Positions 6,799 through 11,849 of a DNA stretch of 11,849 nt are shown here, one piece after another. Under the pieces are notes generated by a model. That model ran no database searches. It saw only the letters and a program-made list of their open reading frames with translations, and was not told where the DNA came from. Each line of letters opens with the position of its first letter. The first letter of the stretch is position 1. The stretch lies in contig JACQWH010000067.1 of assembly GCA_016209345.1 (NCBI GenBank), positions 1 to 11,849 of the forward strand. Direction: 5' to 3'. Made by a program: the position numbers and the translations under genes. Source of the stretch: Candidatus Uhrbacteria bacterium (GTDB taxonomy: Bacteria; Patescibacteriota; Patescibacteriia; JACQRZ01).

Positions 6799-8250
6799 AT
6801 GTCCGACCTTCCAGAAAGCGATATTACCATCTTCGCCCAGACAAACTTCCGCAATCAGCGGCGGAAATTCGGTATTCGCCGCGATGACCGTCTTCGGCAC
6901 ATGTACCTTATCGGGAAAACAGGCATGGGAAAGTCGACCACGCTGGAAAACATGATTATCAACGATATTCGTCATGGGTATGGCGTCGGTCTTGTGGATC
7001 CGCATGGCGATTTGGCTGAAAAAATTCTTGAGTTTATCCCGCCGGATCGCATTAACGATGTCGTTTATATCAATCCGGCAGACCTTGATTTTCCGGTGGC
7101 ATTTAACATCCTTGAAACCGCTGACGATCGGTATAAGCATCTGATATCCTCGGGGCTGATGGGCGTATTCAAAAAAATATGGCCCGATGTGTGGAGCGCG
7201 CGCATGGAATATATTCTTAACAACGCGCTGTTGGCGCTTCTCGACTACCCCGGAAGCACGATGCTCGGGGTAAATCGCATGCTGTCGGACAAAGTATACC
7301 GGCAAAAAGTCATTGCGAAGATTCAGGACCCGGTGGTCAAGGCGTTTTGGGTGACGGAGTTTGCGCGGTACAACGAACGTTTTGCCCAGGAAGCAATCGC
7401 GCCGATTCAAAATAAAGTCGGACAGTTTTTGTCCGTCGGGCTGATTCGAAATATCGTGGGACAGGTGACGTCCACCATCAATATTCGCCAGATTATGGAT
7501 CAGGGCAAGATTCTCATTCTCAATCTCGCGAAGGGAAGAGTGGGCGAGGACAACACGCGGCTGCTGGGCGGGCTGTTTATCACGAAGATTCAGCTCTCGG
7601 CAATGGAGCGTGTTGAGGTTCCGGAAAGCGAACGCCGCGACTTTTTCCTCTATGTTGATGAGTTTCAGAACTTCGCAACGGAAAGTTTCGGCAATATTTT
7701 GTCCGAGGCCCGTAAATACCGCCTGGGCCTCATTATGGCGCATCAGTATATCGAGCAGCTCGACGAAATAGTGCGCGCGGCCGTCTTCGGTAACGTGGGT
7801 ACGACTATTGCCTACCGCGTCGGCGCGACAGATGCCGAGTATTTGGAAAAAGAGTTTACCCCCCGTTTTCTTCAGGAGGATTTGGTGAACCTGCCGAAAT
7901 ACCAGATGTATTTAAAGCTCCTTATCAACGGCATTGCATCCGAACCGTTCTCCGCGGTCGGCTTGCCTCCGCTTTCCGAAGAAGAGAAGACCGGGAATGG
8001 TGAAAAGGTGATAAAGGTTTCGCGCGAGCGATATGCGCGGCCGCGCCAGGTGGTCGAAGATAAGATTGCGCGCTGGTCGGAGTCAAACGAATCGGAAGAT
8101 CGCAAGAGAATGGCGGTACGCCGTCCGGTACCGACTGTGCGGCAGGATGCGCAAGCAAGAAGCGATGAGCGTGAATCAATCCCGGAACCGTTTTCGCTGG
8201 GTGATTTGGGCGGAGGGAGTCCCTTGGTTTTTCCTTCCTCGAAAAAATAA
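6799..8250 (+). CDS. VirD4/TraG-like (HerA-FtsK class) AAA ATPase
   Basis: This 483-residue cytoplasmic ATPase belongs to the type IV secretion coupling-protein class, which pumps DNA or protein through a membrane channel. The Walker A motif is GKTGMGKST (39-47). It is followed by GLVDPHGDL (64-72), typical of the TraG/VirD4 group. The Walker B motif is in DFFLYVDEFQNF (281-292, with D287-E288). AHQY (314-317) is the sensor-like motif after it. The segment RDFFLYVDEF...RKYRLGLIMAHQY is the classic core. The C-terminal 95 residues are charged and low complexity, probably disordered. There is no membrane segment, so anchoring is probably supplied by the upstream 468-residue protein or the downstream polytopic one. 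The ATG lies five bases after the heptamer array, with no ribosome-binding site. Confidence 0.92.
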   Translation: MSDLPESDITIFAQTNFRNQRRKFGIRRDDRLRHMYLIGKTGMGKSTTLENMIINDIRHGYGVGLVDPHGDLAEKILEFIPPDRINDVVYINPADLDFPVAFNILETADDRYKHLISSGLMGVFKKIWPDVWSARMEYILNNALLALLDYPGSTMLGVNRMLSDKVYRQKVIAKIQDPVVKAFWVTEFARYNERFAQEAIAPIQNKVGQFLSVGLIRNIVGQVTSTINIRQIMDQGKILILNLAKGRVGEDNTRLLGGLFITKIQLSAMERVEVPESERRDFFLYVDEFQNFATESFGNILSEARKYRLGLIMAHQYIEQLDEIVRAAVFGNVGTTIAYRVGATDAEYLEKEFTPRFLQEDLVNLPKYQMYLKLLINGIASEPFSAVGLPPLSEEEKTGNGEKVIKVSRERYARPRQVVEDKIARWSESNESEDRKRMAVRRPVPTVRQDAQARSDERESIPEPFSLGDLGGGSPLVFPSSKK

Positions 8251-8251
8251 T

Positions 8252-9826
8252 ATGGCAAACCACCAGCGCATCAGTGACTATATTCGGACATTCATTCCGG
8301 AAAAAAAAGGAGAACAGGGAGAAGGGACGATTGCGGTGACGGAAGCGGCGTCCGCTCTCGCTTTTTATTATGAAAAAATCCGCAACGCCATGGAGTATCA
8401 GGATGACCACCTGATACGTCAAAGCGCGATACGCAGGATTCTTGGACGTCGGATAATGTTTTCTTTGTCGCCGTCCGATATCGCGCAGTCGCTTGTGCTG
8501 GAACTCGTTCGGTCGCGGTATTTGTCCAACAACAGCGTGCCCGTGAGCATGATTGGGCGCGTGCGGGAGATTTTATCCGGCTATCTGGGCGTGCTGGAGG
8601 CGCTGAAACGCCAGCGCCTTTTTACCGAAAAGCGGCAGGATTGGCTTTTGCACATGGCGTCCTGCGCGCTGGATGAGCTTTTTGTCCCGATGGAGGCGGA
8701 AGAAGGACTTGTCCGCCTCATGGCCGACGTGCTTGGACCTTCATGCGAGAAGTCATTTCCCGCCGTTGATGAGAGGATACGAAAGAGTCAGCTCATTATC
8801 GCGGCATACCGCATTCTTCTTCGCCCAAACATCCATCGGCTGAATTATTTTCTTCTCAAACAGGGATTTTCCCAATGGATGAACGGCGGCATGGCAGATG
8901 CGGACGCGCGAGCACGCGAAGTGCCGGAAATCATGAGCCGCATCGCGTCGGCGATCCGTTTTTCGCTGAACACGCGCATGCAGGGAGCGTTTCGGAGATT
9001 TCGCATCGCATTTATCGTTCTTCATTCCATCGTCAAACAGCGGGGCCCGAGTATTCTGGATAATCCCGCAGGCCTTGAAGAGCAGATTCGAAAAGTGTGC
9101 GAAAAAATGTACGCGACCCAGCGCAGACGGCTCTATTCGCGCACCATACGCGCTTTCATCTATATCTTTTTGACAAAGATGATTATCGGGTTCGCGGTGG
9201 AGATCCCCTATGACAAGCTCACGGTTCATTATGTCAAGCTCAAGCCGCTGTTGATTAATCTCTTGTTCCCTCCCTGCGTACTGGCGGCAATCGCCTTTAC
9301 CGTCCGTCTTCCCGGCAGCGCGAACACGAACGAGATTGTCCAAGCCGTGTCGGAAATCGTCTATCCGGATGTTCCGCAAAGAGTATTCGTTGCCCAAAAA
9401 ATCGCGTTTCGTCGGCGCACTATCGCACTGTCGGTATTTTTCAACATCATTTACGGCGTTATTTCTATTTTTTCAATCGGGCTCTTTGCATGGGTCTTGC
9501 ATCGCCTTGATTTCAATATCGCAAGCGGGCTGATACTGTTTTTCTTTCTCTCTCTTGTCATGTTCTTCGGCATCACCCTGCGCCGCCTTATCCGCGATCT
9601 GGTCATACTCAAGACGAAAGAAAGCTTCTTCTGGCTGTTTGTCAGCCAATTTTTCGATCCGATTATGCGGCTGGGCCAGTGGCTTGCGTTTCGCATCTCT
9701 CGCATAAATATTCTGGTTTTTGTGTTCGATATCATCATTGAGTTGCCGTTTCAGGCGCTGGTTGACATTACCGAGGAATGGTTTACATTTTTGAAAGAAA
9801 AGAAGGACGATTTGGAACACCGGTAA
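8252..9826 (+). CDS. Polytopic membrane protein, 524 aa, coupled to the ATPase
   Basis: I do not recognise a named family. The ATG at 8252 is one base after the ATPase stop (TAA 8248-8250), which implies translational coupling. The longer upstream frame (ATG at 8033) overlaps the ATPase by over 200 bases and translates to Arg-rich out-of-frame sequence, so I reject it. Residues 1-295 are soluble and helical (for example QSLVLELVRSRYL at 79-91). The C-terminal part has about five membrane segments: 299-317, 332-351, 390-415, 423-443 and 484-502. The last 25 residues are acidic and then basic (EEWFTFLKEKKDD). From its coupling to the ATPase I infer a membrane component or regulator of the same translocation complex. 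Confidence 0.85.
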   Translation: MANHQRISDYIRTFIPEKKGEQGEGTIAVTEAASALAFYYEKIRNAMEYQDDHLIRQSAIRRILGRRIMFSLSPSDIAQSLVLELVRSRYLSNNSVPVSMIGRVREILSGYLGVLEALKRQRLFTEKRQDWLLHMASCALDELFVPMEAEEGLVRLMADVLGPSCEKSFPAVDERIRKSQLIIAAYRILLRPNIHRLNYFLLKQGFSQWMNGGMADADARAREVPEIMSRIASAIRFSLNTRMQGAFRRFRIAFIVLHSIVKQRGPSILDNPAGLEEQIRKVCEKMYATQRRRLYSRTIRAFIYIFLTKMIIGFAVEIPYDKLTVHYVKLKPLLINLLFPPCVLAAIAFTVRLPGSANTNEIVQAVSEIVYPDVPQRVFVAQKIAFRRRTIALSVFFNIIYGVISIFSIGLFAWVLHRLDFNIASGLILFFFLSLVMFFGITLRRLIRDLVILKTKESFFWLFVSQFFDPIMRLGQWLAFRISRINILVFVFDIIIELPFQALVDITEEWFTFLKEKKDDLEHR

Positions 9827-9835
9827 AAAATAAAA

Positions 9836-9931
9836 TGACAAAGCTCAAATGTCAAATCAAATCCAAAATCCAAAGTTCAAAAATTTTGATTTTTAGCTTT
9901 GGACTTGATTTGTCATTAGGATTTTGACATT
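9836..9931. repeat. Imperfect inverted word repeat before tdk
   Basis: The 160-base gap is filled with words of the type CAAATC and CCAAA. Bases 9848-9867 pair with 9898-9917 at 18 of 20 positions (AATGTCAAATCAAATCCAAA against its reverse). An inner alternative stem pairs TCCAAAG (9869-9875) with CTTTGGA (9897-9903). The outer words ATGACA (9835-9840) and TTGACATT (9924-9931) are also related. The style is the same as the secD-secF gap. Confidence 0.75.
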
Positions 9932-9952
9932 ATGGTTTCGTGCGAGTGGTTA
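9924..9952 (+). promoter_or_regulatory. Weak candidate tdk promoter
   Basis: A perfect TTGACA (9924-9929) is followed after 17 bases by TGGTTA (9947-9952), which matches the -10 consensus only partly. An alternative -10 is TAGTAT (9956-9961). TTGACA may simply belong to the word repeat. Confidence 0.3.
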
Positions 9953-9986
9953 CGTTAGTATGCACTTGATTCGCGGATAACTCATT

Positions 9987-10538
9987 ATGGGTACTATTGA
10001 AGTCATTGCGGGATGCATGTTTTCGGGAAAAAGCGAGGAGCTTATCCGCCGGCTTCGCCGGCTTGCTGTTGCGAAGAAAAAGATAATCGTGTTCAAGCCC
10101 GCGATGGATAATCGTTGGAATCGTAGGAATGAATTGGTGAGCAGAAGCGGAACGGCATTTGCGGCGTATCCTGTCCTGACGCCGCTGGAAATGCTTGATA
10201 AGAGCGTTGAATATGATGTGGTTGGTATTGATGAAGCGCATTTTTTCGATCAAACATTTCTATCGGTGATCTCGGATCTTCGCGCCTCAGGAAAACAAGT
10301 GATTGTCGCCGGCCTTGATATGGATTTTCGAGCAGAACCCTTTGAGCACGTGGCAACGCTTCTCGCCATTGCCGATGAGGTAATAAAGCTGGACGCGGTA
10401 TGCATGTCCTGCGGCGGCCGCGCGACGCTGACGCAGCGGCTGATACAGGGGGCTCCCGCGCAACGCAACGCCGAGAGGTTGGTTGTCGGCGACGAGGAGT
10501 ATGAAGCGCGGTGCCGAGCATGTCATCTGGCGGATTGA
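9987..10538 (+). CDS. tdk: Thymidine kinase
   Basis: Thymidine kinase (type II, TK1-like) phosphorylates thymidine to dTMP with ATP, salvaging nucleosides in the cytoplasm. This suits an organism with limited biosynthesis. The 183 residues match the family's usual length. The P-loop is GCMFSGKS (9-16). IDEAHFF (81-87) holds the catalytic Glu83. GLDMDFRAEPF (109-119) is the conserved nucleotide-site segment. A zinc site is formed by CMSC (139-142) and CRAC (176-179). The lasso region VVGDEEYEARC (166-176) is intact. In the segment VSRSGTAF (51-58) many homologues have His where this has Arg or Ser; that is a minor variation. The ATG at 9987 has no clear ribosome-binding site. Confidence 0.95.
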   Translation: MGTIEVIAGCMFSGKSEELIRRLRRLAVAKKKIIVFKPAMDNRWNRRNELVSRSGTAFAAYPVLTPLEMLDKSVEYDVVGIDEAHFFDQTFLSVISDLRASGKQVIVAGLDMDFRAEPFEHVATLLAIADEVIKLDAVCMSCGGRATLTQRLIQGAPAQRNAERLVVGDEEYEARCRACHLAD

Positions 10539-10545
10539 TTACGGG

Positions 10546-10573
10546 TTGCTTTTTTAGCCACTTTTGCTACCAT
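10546..10573 (+). promoter_or_regulatory. Candidate promoter of the toxin-antitoxin-like operon
   Basis: TTGCTT (10546-10551) and TACCAT (10568-10573) are separated by 16 bases, and TG-C precedes the -10 box to give an extended -10. The box ends five bases before the ATG at 10579, so the transcript would be leaderless or nearly so, as proposed for the gene at 227. Confidence 0.45.
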
Positions 10574-10578
10574 TATCT

Positions 10579-10842
10579 ATGGATGTCCGTTTTACAAAAC
10601 ATGCGGAAGAGAAATTTACGATTCTTCGAAATCACGGTGTTATTGTTTCGAGGAAAAATGTTGTTGACGTTCTTGCCGATCCGGACGAGATCGATCGCTC
10701 CCGTCCGTCGTTTATAATAGTATAGGGGATATTCGATGCCGCCCATGTTTTGAGAGTAGTGTATCGAAAGGAAGAAAACATAAAAATTGTGATTACATTT
10801 TATCCCGGAAGAAAATCTCAGTATGCCAAGGAAGCAAAATAA
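10579..10842 (+). pseudogene. DUF4258-like toxin-family gene interrupted by in-frame TAG
   Basis: Read from the ATG at 10579, the frame gives 48 residues beginning MDVRFTKHAEEKFTILRNHG. A TAG follows at 10723-10725, and then, in the same frame, GIFDAAHVLRVVYRKEENIK and IVITFYPGRKSQYAKEAK to a TAA at 10842. Both halves match the DUF4258 pattern: an HAxEK/R helix near the N-terminus, then an HVLRVVYR..I.IVITFYP strand pair. So this is one gene of about 87 codons with a single nonsense codon, probably from CAG (Gln), with no frameshift. The last 20 bases overlap the next gene. DUF4258 proteins are often found beside DUF2283 and are suspected toxins of toxin-antitoxin pairs. It could instead be a sequencing error, or be read through. 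Confidence 0.65.
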
Positions 10843-11080
10843 AAAAATTTCATACGAAAAAGAGGCAGATATTTTGCGTGTCGAGCTTGCGCGCGTTCCC
10901 ATCGATTACGCTCAAGAAATGGGTCCGTTTGTCATCCATTTTAGCAAGAGAGGTATTCCCGTCTATGTGGAAGTTCTCAACGCCTCTCGCTTCCTGAAGG
11001 AGTCCGAGCAGGCATTTGTTCGTGAAGGTGTTTTTGCAGCGCCGCAAATGGTTCAAGGCGCGATGCGCGCCGTACGATAA
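10823..11080 (+). CDS. DUF2283-like protein, probable antitoxin
   Basis: The 85-residue protein begins with a basic MPRKQNKK. It then shows the DUF2283 pattern: ISYEKEADILRVEL (9-22), a beta hairpin with PFVIHFSKRGIPVYVEVLNAS (35-55), and a helical C-terminal tail. The family usually has 'YD.eaD.lyi.l' followed by 'D.dG.vvGiEil.as', and this fits closely. It is intact and overlaps the end of the DUF4258-like gene by 20 bases, the arrangement expected of a co-translated toxin-antitoxin pair. GGAAG (10807-10811) is a weak ribosome-binding site. The 30-residue tail after the family core could be the toxin-binding part. The antitoxin role is inferred from family context, not seen directly. Confidence 0.75.
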   Translation: MPRKQNKKISYEKEADILRVELARVPIDYAQEMGPFVIHFSKRGIPVYVEVLNASRFLKESEQAFVREGVFAAPQMVQGAMRAVR

Positions 11081-11081
11081 A

Positions 11082-11225
11082 ATGATTCATGCCCTATCAA
11101 TAAAAAAAGTGTTTGTCGCACCATACACGAATGAAGGGCTTTCATTCCAGATATATCTCGGTCCGTTGAAATTCGAACCGCACAAGAGGGGACGACATCC
11201 GAAAGTGCCGGTTGCTGTGATTTAG
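11082..11225 (+). CDS. Small hypothetical protein, 47 aa
   Basis: The ATG lies one base after the stop of the DUF2283-like gene, so it is probably translationally coupled. The product is basic, begins MIHALSIKKVFVAPYTNEGL and contains KFEPHKRGRHPK near the end. I do not recognise it. It ends in TAG six codon-lengths or less from the terminator at 11229, so it is the last cistron of the operon if real. A longer in-frame start at 11016 would overlap the DUF2283-like gene. Confidence 0.45.
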   Translation: MIHALSIKKVFVAPYTNEGLSFQIYLGPLKFEPHKRGRHPKVPVAVI

Positions 11226-11228
11226 ACC

Positions 11229-11251
11229 AAGACCGCCCGAAAGGCGGTTTT
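11229..11251 (+). terminator. Rho-independent terminator of the toxin-antitoxin-like operon
   Basis: ACCGCC (11232-11237) pairs with GGCGGT (11243-11248) around a CGAAA loop, with weak outer pairs from AAG. TTTT (11248-11251) and further T-rich sequence follow. It sits just after the 47-codon ORF. Confidence 0.8.
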
Positions 11252-11368
11252 GTGTTACCCGAATCTGCCATTTGTTGCCCTTGTGGCGAGCTTTGCGACA
11301 CCGGCACACCATTGATACCACTTCCGATCCAATCCCACCGGTTTGACCAGATTTGAGAGCTTGGTGCG

Positions 11369-11399
11369 ATTTGCTTAACTTTCCGGAAATTAAGCAAAT
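11369..11399. repeat. Near-perfect 31-base palindrome
   Basis: The left arm ATTTGCTTAACTTTCC (11369-11384) and right arm GGAAATTAAGCAAAT (11385-11399) are reverse complements except for one extra C at 11379. There is no loop, so it reads as a protein-binding dyad or a cruciform rather than a terminator. Confidence 0.85.
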
Positions 11400-11404
11400 T
11401 ACTT

Positions 11405-11550
11405 GAATTACGAAACTGTCGAAATGCCTTCCTTTTGTCATCCCGGCGTAGGCAGGGATCCAGATGGAATAAGTACTCTTTGCCTGGGCTGGATCCCCGA
11501 TCGGGTCGGGGATGACAGTTTGTAATTCAAAGAAATTAACTGGCATTTCG
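11405..11550. repeat. Paired dispersed palindromic repeat with outer inverted words
   Basis: The core is GTCATCCCGGCG...GGGATCCAG (11437-11463) facing CTGGATCCCCG...CGGGGATGAC (11489-11516), separated by 25 bases. Outside it, GAATTACGAAACTG (11405-11418) matches CAGTTTGTAATTC (11516-11528) with one base indel, and CGAAATGCC (11420-11428) matches GGCATTTCG (11542-11550) perfectly. The outer words are not properly nested because their order on the right side is switched. The core is the same family as at 13-136. Confidence 0.75.
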
Positions 11551-11593
11551 CGAATGGTACACTTTTGTACAATCCGAGAAACGCCGAAATTAG

Positions 11594-11631
11594 TTTACCC
11601 GGTTAGATAGTCAATTATCTAACAGGGTGAA
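11594..11631. other. Long stem-loop
   Basis: GTTAGATA (11602-11609) pairs with TATCTAAC (11616-11623) around the loop GTCAAT. After one G-A mismatch, ACCC (11597-11600) pairs with GGGT (11625-11628), and TTT (11594-11596) with GAA (11629-11631) including one wobble. No T-run follows directly; TTTTTT begins at 11641. It could be a structured RNA element, a protein site or a diverged terminator. Confidence 0.65.
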
Positions 11632-11685
11632 TATGGTCAATTTTTTACCTCCTATCCACCAATTTTTGCTTTATTCCTATAATCC

Positions 11686-11714
11686 TTGCATTTGCATGTT
11701 TTATGCACTATACT
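11686..11714 (+). promoter_or_regulatory. Strong sigma70-type promoter for the 3' gene
   Basis: TTGCAT (11686-11691), a 17-base spacer and TATACT (11709-11714) predict a transcription start near 11721, inside the first arm of the GTGCAT dyad. The likely target is the gene starting at 11776. Confidence 0.7.
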
Positions 11715-11751
11715 ATGTGTAATGCACAAGTTTAGCTATTTTTGTGCATTA
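11702..11751. promoter_or_regulatory. Operator-like GTGCAT half-sites at the promoter
   Basis: TAATGCACAA (11720-11729) and TTGTGCATTA (11742-11751) are perfect 10-base inverted copies with a 12-base spacer. A third half-site, TATGCAC (11702-11708), abuts the -10 box. Sites over the -10 and start point are placed as expected for repression. In the transcript the dyad could also form a hairpin close to the 5' end. Confidence 0.55.
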
Positions 11752-11775
11752 GGAATAAAATAATAAGCTTAAAAT

Positions 11776-11849
11776 ATGCTAAAAGACATAGTTTCGAAGC
11801 AAAAACTAAAGAAAGAAGAGCTTTTGAAATCCCAGTATGTGGACAGGAC
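11776..11849 (+). CDS. Start of an unidentified gene, cut by the window end
   Basis: An ATG at 11776 opens a frame of 24 codons that runs off the window. The product begins MLKDIVSKQKLKKEELLKSQ and continues YVDR. It is helical and Lys-rich, too short to assign. It lies about 55 bases after the predicted transcription start of a promoter overlapped by half-sites, so it may encode a regulated or self-regulating protein. No ribosome-binding site is seen. Confidence 0.5.
   Translation, partial: MLKDIVSKQKLKKEELLKSQYVDR

Larger units (their letters stand above)
11670..11759. repeat. Inverted repeat enclosing the last promoter
   Basis: TTTATTCCTA (11670-11679) and TAGGAATAAA (11750-11759) are perfect 10-base inverted copies. 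They enclose the promoter at 11686-11714 and the inner TAATGCACAA/TTGTGCATTA dyad. Confidence 0.65.
11252..11775. other. Non-coding stretch of about 520 bases with structured repeats
   Basis: I see no convincing gene here. Overlapping reverse-strand open frames (11053-11397 and 11142-11546) run through the terminator and repeats and resemble no family I know. The stretch holds a 31-base palindrome (11369-11399), a paired dispersed repeat (11437-11516) with extra inverted words around it, a long hairpin (11594-11631) and a promoter region with GTGCAT half-sites (11686-11751). Composition shifts clearly to AT-rich after about 11630. Confidence 0.6.

Noticed and set aside
6697..7743. 348-residue reverse-strand open frame
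   Set aside because: It lies antisense to the ATPase, whose Walker motifs are clear. Its C-terminus is made of FRFQVSG units read from the heptamer array.
8033..8251. Longer N-terminus for the 524-residue membrane protein
   Set aside because: It would overlap the ATPase by over 200 bases. The extra residues are Arg-rich out-of-frame translation. The ATG at 8252 fits a coupled start.
10046..10064. GC-rich hairpin CGCCGGCTTCGCCGGC inside tdk
   Set aside because: It encodes the repeated Arg-Arg-Leu of a normal helix in thymidine kinase and has no T-run; it is probably coincidental.
10723..10725. Genome-wide recoding of TAG as an amino acid
   Set aside because: TAG ends other genes here, for example at 1868-1870 and 11223-11225, without obvious continuation of a domain. 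A local nonsense mutation is simpler.
11160..11180. TTCGAACC resembling a tRNA T-loop
   Set aside because: No acceptor, D or anticodon stem can be built around it on either strand; it lies in a small ORF.
11142..11546. Reverse-strand 134-residue open frame (and the overlapping one at 11053-11397)
   Set aside because: They run through the terminator, the palindrome and the dispersed repeat (which gives the typical spurious WIPAYAGMT peptide), and no family is recognisable.

Overview
The window looks like a chromosomal segment of a Patescibacteria (Candidate Phyla Radiation) bacterium, most likely Parcubacteria-like. The signs are a SecD carrying parvulin-like domains, a membrane-protein / TraG-type ATPase / polytopic-membrane-protein trio of the kind often found in these genomes, several long proteins with no recognisable family, almost no Shine-Dalgarno sequences, and gaps between genes filled with short iterated words and inverted repeats. 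All genes I accept lie on the + strand. Stop codons are a mix of TAA, TAG and TGA, so a standard code is assumed.

Layout. Positions 1-226 hold a paired copy of a dispersed palindromic repeat (GTCATCCCGG...GATCCAG and its reverse) and a probable promoter. 227-1870 encodes an unrecognised, charged, helical 547-residue protein. 1997-5100 holds secD and secF, the accessory motor of the Sec translocon. SecD is unusual: about 240 residues carrying one intact and one degenerate parvulin-type prolyl isomerase module interrupt its extracytoplasmic P1 region. A hairpin-forming word repeat separates secD from secF, and a rho-independent terminator follows secF.

A good sigma70-type promoter (TTGATA-N17-TATACT) opens a three-gene block at 5261-9826: a membrane-anchored protein (possibly DUF8128), a VirD4/TraG-like AAA ATPase, and a 524-residue polytopic membrane protein starting one base after the ATPase stop. 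An 11-copy heptamer array (CCTGAAA) lies directly in front of the ATPase start codon. The block looks like a DNA or protein translocation apparatus without visible relaxase, VirB4 or pilus genes.

After another inverted word repeat comes tdk (thymidine kinase, 9987-10538). It is followed by a small toxin-antitoxin-like operon: a DUF4258-like gene broken by one in-frame TAG, an overlapping intact DUF2283-like gene, and a 47-codon ORF, closed by a terminator at 11229-11251.

The last 600 bases (11252-11849) are mostly non-coding and become AT-rich. They hold a 31-bp palindrome, a second paired dispersed repeat, a long hairpin, and a strong promoter surrounded by GTGCAT half-sites. This promoter appears to drive a gene starting at 11776 that runs off the window.
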